Part shown: piece after piece, positions 1-4,760 of the stretch
How positions within the stretch are numbered: the stretch's first letter is position 1
Layout: the number at the start of each line of letters is the position of its first letter
Source: Clostridia bacterium
Lineage (GTDB): Bacteria > Bacillota > DULZ01
Assembly (NCBI GenBank): GCA_012520135.1
Contig: JAAYOX010000250.1
Coordinates: 1-5,488 of the forward strand
Reading direction: 5' to 3'
DNA: 5,488 nt
The notes under the pieces: model-generated
What the model was told of the DNA's origin: nothing
Seen by the model: only the letters and a program-made list of their open reading frames with translations
The model's database searches: none
Program-made: the position numbers and the translations under genes

Positions 1-429
1 ATCTTCCCCGGCGGGAATCACATTGGTCCCCGGTTCAAAACCGGAGTAAATAGCTACCTGATTACCCTTTAAGGTGGTGACTTCATACTTTTCCACCGCA
101 TCCGCTCCTTCCGGAATCGGGGCACCGGTTAATACTTTTACGGCTTCTCCAGGTCCCACTTTGGCTTGGGGGGCGTAACCTGCCGGCACTTCTTCGATGA
201 CCGACAATAGCACCGGCTGCTCCCTGGTTGCCGTGGCCGTGTCCGCTGCCCGGAAGGCATAGCCATCATAAGGGGAACGGGCAAAAGGAGGAATGTTTTC
301 CCCGGCCTTTAGATCTTCGCTTAATACCCGTCCCAAAGCATCATGAAGTTCCACTTCTTCCGTTCCCACCTGCTGACAGTGACTGAGTAAAATCCCCTGT
401 GCCTCCTGCAATGAAACAATTTCCTTCAT
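1..429 (-). CDS. moeA: Molybdopterin molybdenumtransferase MoeA, N-terminal part (runs off window)
   Basis: MoeA inserts molybdate into adenylylated molybdopterin in the cytoplasm, the last common step of molybdenum cofactor synthesis. The 143 visible codons start at ATG 429-427, with a GGGGA ribosome binding site six bases upstream. The protein begins MKEIVSLQEAQGILL. It carries ALGRVLSEDL (31-40), PPFARSPYDGYAF (47-59, the conserved PPFDRSxxDGYA region with Ala in place of the usual Asp) and AVKVLTGAPIPEGADAV (96-112), a MoeA hallmark. FEPGTNVIPAGED (131-143) matches the segment before the central MoeA domain. MoeA proteins are about 400 residues, so roughly the first third is present. The molybdate-binding and catalytic C-terminal parts are outside, so a tungsten-specific paralogue cannot be excluded. 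It lies downstream of modABC but has its own promoter, riboswitch and terminator, so it is probably controlled by Moco. Confidence 0.93.
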   Translation of the reverse strand, partial: MKEIVSLQEAQGILLSHCQQVGTEEVELHDALGRVLSEDLKAGENIPPFARSPYDGYAFRAADTATATREQPVLLSVIEEVPAGYAPQAKVGPGEAVKVLTGAPIPEGADAVEKYEVTTLKGNQVAIYSGFEPGTNVIPAGED

Positions 430-474
430 GGTCCATCCCCTTTCCTTGATAACCGGGCCATCGTCCTTACTAAC

Positions 475-512
475 AAAAAATCCCTGTCTCCCAGGATGGA
501 AAACAAGGATTT
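475..512 (-). terminator. Intrinsic terminator of the moeA riboswitch (attenuator)
   Basis: On the minus strand AAATCCTTG (512-504) pairs with CAGGGATTT (486-478), nine pairs with one G-U, and the run of six T (480-475) follows. A shorter alternative is AUCCUG (497-492), loop GGAGA, CAGGGAU (486-480), with one bulged G, ending at the same U-run. The site lies between the aptamer and the moeA start codon, where a transcription-attenuating expression platform is expected. The segment 497-488 can instead pair with aptamer bases 552-544, giving an antiterminator. Confidence 0.82.
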
Positions 513-531
513 CAATGTCCAAATCGACTCT

Positions 532-638
532 CTCTCCTTTCCAATCCGGGAGGCACTGCCGTTTCCAGCCGTACCCTGTGGGTTTAAAACCCAGGCTCAT
601 GATTCTTAGAAAATCCGTAGAATCATGAACTCGGAGAA
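532..638 (-). promoter_or_regulatory. Moco riboswitch aptamer in the moeA leader
   Basis: This RNA has the architecture of the molybdenum cofactor riboswitch class. P1: UUCUCC (638-633) pairs with GGAGAG (537-532). It is followed by CCGAG, then a P2 hairpin of ten perfect pairs (628-619 with 606-597, 12-base loop). Next is a middle hairpin with CCUG/CAGG and GGUU/AACC (595-575). Then GGUAC (575-571) pairs with GUGCC (556-552) and carries GCUG-GAAA-CGGC, a GNRA tetraloop (569-558). A small UCC/GGA hairpin with a six-base loop precedes the P1 closing strand. Known members of the class lie upstream of Moco synthesis, molybdate transport and molybdoenzyme genes, as here. The independently folding copy at 3537-3649 keeps the same helices with different bases. 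The class assignment is from memory of the consensus; a covariance-model search would settle it. Confidence 0.85.
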
Positions 639-662
639 TATGAAAATGTTCACTTTGGGTTT

Positions 663-691
663 ATTATACAACAAATACTTCCCGTATACAA
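663..691 (-). promoter_or_regulatory. Probable sigma-A promoter for the moeA riboswitch transcript
   Basis: On the minus strand a -35 of TTGTAT (691-686) is separated by 17 bases from a perfect TATAAT (668-663). The predicted start near 656 gives a leader of about 18 bases before aptamer helix P1. No terminator is visible between modC and this promoter, so moeA may also receive readthrough transcripts from modABC, which would still pass through the riboswitch. Confidence 0.75.
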
Positions 692-692
692 G

Positions 693-708
693 TATAGACC
701 AATCTATA
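693..708. repeat. Perfect inverted repeat abutting the moeA -35 box
   Basis: TATAGA (693-698) and TCTATA (703-708) form a perfect inverted repeat with a four-base spacer. It lies one base upstream of the -35 box of the moeA promoter and about 14 bases past the modC stop. Position and symmetry would suit an operator, but arms of six AT-rich bases are short and no protein is implied by the sequence. Confidence 0.35.
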
Positions 709-721
709 GCCTCCCCTATGT

Positions 722-1816
722 TTATCGCAACAGACACAAAAATTGCGGTTCAAAAATCACTTGAATTTCCTTTTTCCCTTTAACATGTCTTTCATAACCG
801 GCATTGGAAACAATTATCTCCATTTTTCGCGAGGTATGGGCAAAGGAAAGCACCAAGCGATAGCCCATCAAGCCTTGCACTGTGTCCACAATTTGAGCAG
901 AGAAAAGGTTCGTTGTTAACTCCGGCTCCAACTGCTGGTTTTGATTGGTTTTTACCACATTAATATTTTCCCCTCGAATCCCATAAGTAACTTTTTGGCC
1001 CAATTGGACTCCTTCAGCCCATGGTACTGCTAATTTCTTACCGTCCCAGTCAATGAACATTCTTTCCTTTACAGCATCATGCCCGGTTACCATGCCATGG
1101 ATAAAGTTTCTTACGCCCAATAATTTGGCGGTCTGAATGCTATTTGGCCGGGAAAAGACATCCTGTTTTCTTCCTATCTGGAGAACTCTGCCTTCATCAA
1201 TAATAACGATGTAATCGCCCAGCACCATAGCGTCGTCAAGGTTATGGGTAACAAATATAATCGGTAGCTCCAATTCCCGGTGAATCCCCATTAAGTCCTG
1301 CCGGAGCTTATTCTTGACTAAATTATCCAAAGCAGAGAAAGGCTCGTCCAATAATAGCAGGGAAGGACCGGTCATCAATGCCCTGGCTAAAGCAACACGT
1401 TGCTGTTGGCCTCCCGATAACTGGTGTATTCGCCTTTTTCCCAGGCCGGACAGGCGCATCCAATCCAACATCTTAGTTACTGGAACGGTCGGTTTATTAC
1501 CTTGAACACCAAATGTAATATTTTGCTCCACATTTAAATGGGGGAAAAGACCATAATTCTGGCTGACATAACCAATTCGCCTCTTGTAGGGAGGTAATGA
1601 ATAGTGTTTTTTCTCCTGAGGGGCCTTGCGAAAGAAGACCTGTTCTTTAAGCTTTATCTCCCCTTCCTCCGGTTCCAAAATACCGGCAACCAGCTTCAAC
1701 AGGGTAGATTTGCCTGAACCGGAGGGACCCAGAACCGCCGTAATACCAAAGGGCAATTCCAAATCAAAAGAAAATACCATAGAACCCAGCTTTTTTTCCG
1801 CTTTAACCTTTAGCAC
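722..1816 (-). CDS. modC: Molybdate ABC transporter ATP-binding protein ModC
   Basis: Cytoplasmic ATPase that powers molybdate import through ModB. Numbered from the GTG at 1816 (364 residues): Walker A GPSGSGKST (30-38), Q-loop SQNYGLFPHL (Gln86), signature LSGGQQQR (133-140), Walker B LLLLDEP (153-159), D-loop SALD (161-164) and switch His191 in VTHNLDDA. A C-terminal region from about residue 278 (YGIRGENINVV onward) is a TOBE/MOP-like regulatory domain, as in ModC-type ATPases. All catalytic motifs are intact. Start choice: GTG 1816 has GGGAGG seven bases upstream and gives MLKVKAEKKLG, the usual ModC beginning. An ATG at 1834 adds six residues (MPGGFV), has its own GGAG at seven bases, and is a real alternative. 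Either start overlaps the end of modB, consistent with translational coupling. Tungstate or another oxyanion remains possible as co-substrate. Confidence 0.93.
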   Translation of the reverse strand: MLKVKAEKKLGSMVFSFDLELPFGITAVLGPSGSGKSTLLKLVAGILEPEEGEIKLKEQVFFRKAPQEKKHYSLPPYKRRIGYVSQNYGLFPHLNVEQNITFGVQGNKPTVPVTKMLDWMRLSGLGKRRIHQLSGGQQQRVALARALMTGPSLLLLDEPFSALDNLVKNKLRQDLMGIHRELELPIIFVTHNLDDAMVLGDYIVIIDEGRVLQIGRKQDVFSRPNSIQTAKLLGVRNFIHGMVTGHDAVKERMFIDWDGKKLAVPWAEGVQLGQKVTYGIRGENINVVKTNQNQQLEPELTTNLFSAQIVDTVQGLMGYRLVLSFAHTSRKMEIIVSNAGYERHVKGKKEIQVIFEPQFLCLLR

Positions 1817-2639
1817 CACGAAACCTCCCGGCATCTTTCCGCTCCAACAATTTTATCAAAGTTAACAGAAAAAAGGAGATTAACACCATTAAAGCCGATA
1901 AGCCCATCGACAGGGCAAAATTATTTTCCATGGCCACGTAAATAGCCAGGGGTAATGTTTGGGTCCTCCCGGGAAAATTACCGGCAAAAATAATAGTAGC
2001 CCCAAATTCCCCTAAGGCTCTTGCCCAAGCCATCACTAAACCGCTGGTTAAGGAGGGCAGGGCCAAAGGAAAAGTTACTTGCCAAAAGACCTGCCAGGGG
2101 CATTTCCCCAAAGTCAGGGCTGTTTCTTCCAGTTCCGGGTCAATAGCCCTAAATCCGTTAATCGCACTCTTAACAAATAAAGGTCCGGCCACAAAACACT
2201 GGGCCAATACCACTGCAAACCAGCTAAATGTAACGGTAATCCCCTGTTTGGCTAGCAGGGAGCCGATTAAACCGTTTCGACCGAAAGCCAGCAGCAGAAG
2301 CACTCCGGCCACTGCCGGGGGCAATACCATGGGCAAATCCAGCAAGACCTCTCCATAACGGGTTAGGGACCCCTCATGCTTAGCCATTAAATAAGCAGTC
2401 GGTAAACCTACCACCACAAGAATCATTAAACTTACGGCTGTCGTGGTAAAGCTGGTGGTAACTGCCCTTATGGCCAAAGTGCTTCCTGTCAGAAGTCCCA
2501 TATCAAAACCGGTGAGCTGCAAAAAAAGGGACAGAAAAGGAACAAGGATAAAAAGAAACCAAATCCCCAGGAAACAGCCGGTGCCAATCCGGGACAGGAG
2601 GTTTCCCGGACTGGCGCTACTATGGCTTCTGAAAACCAT
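1803..2639 (-). CDS. modB: Molybdate ABC transporter permease ModB
   Basis: Inner-membrane channel subunit of the molybdate importer, 278 residues, close to the usual ModB size or slightly longer because of its N-terminal tail. About six hydrophobic segments can be read, near residues 20-42, 60-85, 98-120, 138-158, 193-219 and 243-266. The cytoplasmic EAA loop that docks on ModC is EETALTLGKCPWQVFWQVTFP (171-191), followed by the family-typical ARALGEFGAT (206-215). The ATG at 2639 is the first in-frame start after an upstream TAA. Its AAGGGG ribosome binding site is about 11 bases away, rather far, so translation may depend on coupling to modA, whose last 20 bases it overlaps. The first 18 residues are polar and not conserved in feel. 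Its 3' end overlaps modC. Molybdate specificity is inferred from ModA and the Moco-type leader rather than from the permease itself. Confidence 0.93.
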   Translation of the reverse strand: MVFRSHSSASPGNLLSRIGTGCFLGIWFLFILVPFLSLFLQLTGFDMGLLTGSTLAIRAVTTSFTTTAVSLMILVVVGLPTAYLMAKHEGSLTRYGEVLLDLPMVLPPAVAGVLLLLAFGRNGLIGSLLAKQGITVTFSWFAVVLAQCFVAGPLFVKSAINGFRAIDPELEETALTLGKCPWQVFWQVTFPLALPSLTSGLVMAWARALGEFGATIIFAGNFPGRTQTLPLAIYVAMENNFALSMGLSALMVLISFFLLTLIKLLERKDAGRFRGAKG

Positions 2640-3420
2640 ATTTGCTTAACACCCCTTGTCCTTGATCACCGGTAACCAATTCCACCCACATTTCTGCTCC
2701 TTCCCGGTTTCCGGCATTGGACAAAATGCCAATGGGGTAAAGGACCGGTTGATAGGATTCCTCAGGCATTGGAGTTACAATGCGGACAGTCTCACTTTTG
2801 GCGGCATCGGTAGCATAAACAAATCCGGCATCAGCTTCACCCCGCTCTACATAAAACAAGGCTTGCCTGACATCCTTGGTAAAGACAAGTTTGCCCTCAA
2901 GCTGTTCCCAATAACCCAGGTTAGTTAAGCTTTCCTTGGCGTATTGACCTGCCGGTACACTCTCCGGTTCCCCCACAGCAATTATGTCCAAGTGGATAAT
3001 TTCCTCCCGTGAATTTACGGAACTGTTCTGGGGTACAACCATCACTAATTCATTTTTGGCAAAGAGCCTAACGGTATTTGGATCAATATGACCGGAATCA
3101 AGAAGTTCATTCATCTGTTTCTCCGCCGCCGGAGCAAAGACATCCAGGGGAGCACCCTGTTCAATACCGGTTTTCAAGTTACCGGAACCGGCAAAACTAA
3201 ATTCCACTTTCCAACCGGGATTTTGAGCCTCAAAAAGCCGACCCAGTTCTGTAAATGCCTCATTCAGGCTGGCTGCCGCACCGATCACCAGGGTCTTTTT
3301 AACTGCACCCTCTTCTGCTCCCCCTACGGGTTCCGGCCCCGCTCCGGGCTGATTACAGCCTGCTAAAGCAAATAAACCTACCAGTAATAAGAAAAATAAA
3401 CTCCACACCCGGCTTTTCAC
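2620..3420 (-). CDS. modA: Molybdate-binding lipoprotein ModA
   Basis: Extracellular, membrane-anchored solute-binding protein that captures molybdate (possibly also tungstate) and hands it to ModB. From GTG 3420 it is 266 residues. It begins with a basic N-terminus, a hydrophobic core (6-20) and the lipobox LAGC with Cys22 as the lipidation site, then a Gly/Pro/Glu-rich linker. The mature protein has LVIGAAASLNEAF (44-56), FSFAGSGNL (74-82), GAPLDVFAPAAEKQM (89-103), VPAGQYA (155-161) and DVRQALFYVERGEADAGFVYATDA (183-206, read in two parts: DVRQALFYVERGEAD and AGFVYATDA). This is the pattern of the ModA family of tetrahedral oxyanion binders. The GTG is chosen because AGGAGG sits seven bases upstream; an in-frame TTG at 3444 would put that ribosome binding site inside the gene and lengthen the signal peptide oddly. 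First gene of modABC, behind a Moco-riboswitch-like leader. Confidence 0.94.
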   Translation of the reverse strand: MKSRVWSLFFLLLVGLFALAGCNQPGAGPEPVGGAEEGAVKKTLVIGAAASLNEAFTELGRLFEAQNPGWKVEFSFAGSGNLKTGIEQGAPLDVFAPAAEKQMNELLDSGHIDPNTVRLFAKNELVMVVPQNSSVNSREEIIHLDIIAVGEPESVPAGQYAKESLTNLGYWEQLEGKLVFTKDVRQALFYVERGEADAGFVYATDAAKSETVRIVTPMPEESYQPVLYPIGILSNAGNREGAEMWVELVTGDQGQGVLSKYGFQKP

Positions 3421-3435
3421 AAAGGTTCCTCCTTT
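3421..3435 (-). promoter_or_regulatory. Structured ribosome binding site of modA
   Basis: On the minus strand AAAGG (3435-3431) can pair with CCUUU (3425-3421), placing AGGAA of the Shine-Dalgarno region (3430-3426) in the loop, directly next to the GTG start. A UUCCU segment at 3472-3468 is complementary to this loop. The site decides the GTG start of modA and offers a way to mask translation initiation. The pairing is seen in the sequence; its regulatory role is inferred. Confidence 0.5.
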
Positions 3436-3478
3436 TATCTCCAATACACTTAACCAGAAAGCACCCTAGGAAACTATA

Positions 3479-3515
3479 ATAGCCGCTTTCCCACGGCATA
3501 CGGAAAAGCGGCTAT
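3479..3515 (-). promoter_or_regulatory. Fourteen-base-pair hairpin in the modA expression platform
   Basis: ATAGCCGCTTTTCC (3515-3502) pairs along its whole length with GGGAAAGCGGCTAT (3492-3479), with one U-G pair and a nine-base loop. It lies between the aptamer and the modA start. The bases that follow (TATAGTTTCC) are a poor U-tract, so it is at best a weak intrinsic terminator. It may instead be a scaffold that brings the P1 closing strand (3542-3536, GGAAACU) next to AGUUUCC (3475-3469), which are fully complementary over seven bases. Confidence 0.6.
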
Positions 3516-3536
3516 CATTGGCAAATATTAATAGCA

Positions 3537-3649
3537 GTTTCCTTGTACACCATGGTAAGGCATAACCGTTTCCAATTATACCCCGGCCGGCTTTCACCGG
3601 CGGCTGCCAACCCATTAAGTATCCTTGGCAGGTTTGACAGCTCGGAAAC
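3537..3649 (-). promoter_or_regulatory. Moco riboswitch aptamer in the modA leader
   Basis: A second RNA with the same plan as the element at 532-638. P1: GUUUCC (3649-3644) with GGAAAC (3542-3537), followed by GAG. P2: CUGUCAAACC (3640-3631) with GGGUUGGCAG (3613-3604), nine of ten paired. Middle hairpin: GCCGG (3601-3597) with CCGGC (3590-3586), loop UGAAAG. GNRA hairpin: GGUAUAAUUG (3582-3573), GAAA, CGGUUAUGCC (3568-3559), ten continuous pairs. A UAC/GUA hairpin with a six-base loop precedes P1. Compared with the moeA copy, P1, P2, the middle stem and part of the GNRA stem differ in sequence but remain paired. UCCGAG at the P1/P2 junction, GGAAACGG around the tetraloop, and UGCCU are shared. 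Probably senses Moco and represses molybdate uptake when the cofactor is plentiful. Confidence 0.83.
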
Positions 3650-3698
3650 ACAACTTAGTCAATTAATTGAACTTCTAAGAACATGTACCTCTGATACC

Positions 3699-3727
3699 AA
3701 AATATATTAGGATATCTTCTTTGTCAA
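3699..3727 (-). promoter_or_regulatory. Probable sigma-A promoter of modABC
   Basis: A perfect TTGACA (3727-3722) is followed after 17 bases by TATTTT (3704-3699); the overlapping TATATT (3706-3701) is a closer -10 match, but at a 15-base spacing. The predicted start near 3692 leaves about 40 bases before aptamer helix P1, part of which (CUUAG with CUAAG around UCAA-UUAA-UUGA) may fold into its own small hairpin. A short inverted repeat GAGAA-N5-TTCTC (3742-3728) abuts the -35 box. Confidence 0.68.
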
Positions 3728-3930
3728 GAGAAATAACTTCTCAACCCCCGTTTCTTCGCAGCCATCAGATGCTCTCTTAAGCCGGAAAACATGGTTCTGT
3801 TTTTATAAAGGCTCGGCTCTATTTGACCAAGACTTTATGCATAATAATTACTATTGACATAATTGATTTTAAAAGACTTTCAATAGGTTATTTTAAAAAT
3901 AAAACTCTAAATACAAATTAACCCGGTTCA
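3728..3930. other. Intergenic stretch with no supported gene
   Basis: AT-rich spacer between the terminator of the activator gene and the modA promoter. It holds one weak minus-strand promoter candidate (TTGGTC 3830-3825, 17 bases, TATAAA 3807-3802). It also holds a 22-residue open frame (3792-3724) that lacks a ribosome binding site and overlaps the modA -35 box. Nothing else stands out on either strand. Confidence 0.6.
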
Positions 3931-3958
3931 AACATAAAGGGAGGAACTGGTCCTCCCT
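3929..3958 (-). terminator. Intrinsic terminator after the dehydratase activator gene
   Basis: On the minus strand AGGGAGGA (3958-3951) pairs with TCCTCCCT (3945-3938), eight perfect pairs with a five-base loop, followed by TTATGTTT. It begins 20 bases past the activator stop codon and separates that unit from the modABC leader. The U-tract is interrupted, so efficiency may be moderate. The hairpin is symmetric, but there is no plus-strand gene for it to serve. Confidence 0.78.
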
Positions 3959-3977
3959 AAGCTAACGAATATAGATT

Positions 3978-4748
3978 TTATAACCCTGCTGCACACAAGG
4001 CCGCTCCCAAAGCGGCAGTTACCTGGGGATCTGCCGGGATCATTAATTCGGTACCCAGATGGCGGCTTAAGGCAGCGGCCACCCCCTGATTTTTGGCTAC
4101 CCCTCCGGTGAATACTACCGGTAGTTCCAGGCCCGTTCTCTCGGTCATATTTGCCACCCTGGAAGCCACCGCATCACAAATACCTGCCAGGATTTCCTCC
4201 TTGGGGGTACCTCTGGAAACGTGGGAAATTACCTCGGATTCCGCAAAGACGGTGCAGAAGGAGGAGATGGCACATACCTTGTTGGCTTTAATAGCCAGAG
4301 GTCCGACTTGGTCCAAGTCTACTTCCAGCGCTCCCGCCATTACTTCCAGAAACCTGCCGGTGCCGGCTGCGCATTTATCGTTCATGGCAAAATCAATTAC
4401 TTTTCCTCCCGGTAGGACCCGGATCACCTTGCTGTCCTGGCCCCCAATGTCAATCACCGTAGCCACTTGGGGAAACAAATGGGCAACTCCTTTGGCCTGG
4501 CAGGTGATTTCCGATACCTCCCGATCGGCGGGAAAAGTTACCCGGCCGTAACCGGTGGCCACGGTAGCCCCAACATCTCCGGCAGTTAAAGAACGCTCCT
4601 CCAGCAGTTCTTCCGTCAGCCTTTGGGCTACGTCTTTCCCGCTGTAGCCAGTTCGGGCCGTAGCCCTGCCCAATTGCTGACCCTCTTTATTTACCAGCAC
4701 TACTTTGGTGGTTAGGGAGCCGATGTCAACTCCAACATAGACTGTCAT
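3978..4748 (-). CDS. ATP-dependent activator of a 2-hydroxyacyl-CoA dehydratase / benzoyl-CoA reductase-type enzyme (HgdC/BadFG family)
   Basis: Cytoplasmic iron-sulfur ATPase of the ASKHA fold. As a homodimer bridged by one [4Fe-4S] cluster, it drives a low-potential electron into a partner enzyme at the cost of ATP. The 256 residues match the usual size of about 260. Visible motifs: DIGSLTTK (8-15, phosphate 1), ATGYGR (64-69), VIDIGGQDSK (98-107, phosphate 2), MNDKCAAGTGRF (122-133), SSFCTVFAESEVIS (162-175) and TGGVAKNQG (214-222, adenosine site). Cys126 and Cys165 are in the positions of the two cluster ligands of HgdC. The ATG has AGGAGG about eight bases upstream. It follows the HgdB-like gene by 12 bases, so the two are one operon. 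The family also includes activators of double-cubane proteins, so the substrate of the partner decides the true role. Confidence 0.92.
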   Translation of the reverse strand: MTVYVGVDIGSLTTKVVLVNKEGQQLGRATARTGYSGKDVAQRLTEELLEERSLTAGDVGATVATGYGRVTFPADREVSEITCQAKGVAHLFPQVATVIDIGGQDSKVIRVLPGGKVIDFAMNDKCAAGTGRFLEVMAGALEVDLDQVGPLAIKANKVCAISSFCTVFAESEVISHVSRGTPKEEILAGICDAVASRVANMTERTGLELPVVFTGGVAKNQGVAAALSRHLGTELMIPADPQVTAALGAALCAAGL

Positions 4749-4760
4749 TTCTTTTCCCTC

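Noticed and set aside
428..628. Plus-strand open frame of 66 codons opposite the moeA leader
   Set aside because: It is antisense to the riboswitch and terminator, begins inside the moeA start codon region, and has a low-complexity, non-protein-like translation.
682..720. GGGGAGG followed after seven bases by TTG and a 12-codon frame on the minus strand after modC
   Set aside because: Too short, rare start codon, and it overlaps the moeA promoter; probably chance.
3421..3444. Upstream in-frame TTG (3444) as the modA start
   Set aside because: It would place AGGAGG inside the coding sequence and lengthen the lipoprotein signal; the GTG at 3420 has ideal spacing.
3466..3651. Minus-strand open frame of 61 codons
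   Set aside because: It coincides with the modA-leader aptamer and its hairpin, has no ribosome binding site, no recognisable protein pattern, and its bases are explained by conserved RNA pairings.
3854..3859. TTGACA on the plus strand
   Set aside because: No acceptable -10 box at 15-19 bases and no plus-strand gene downstream.
4093..4551. Plus-strand open frame of 152 codons
   Set aside because: Shadow of the activator gene on the opposite strand; the minus-strand frame has intact family motifs and a strong ribosome binding site.
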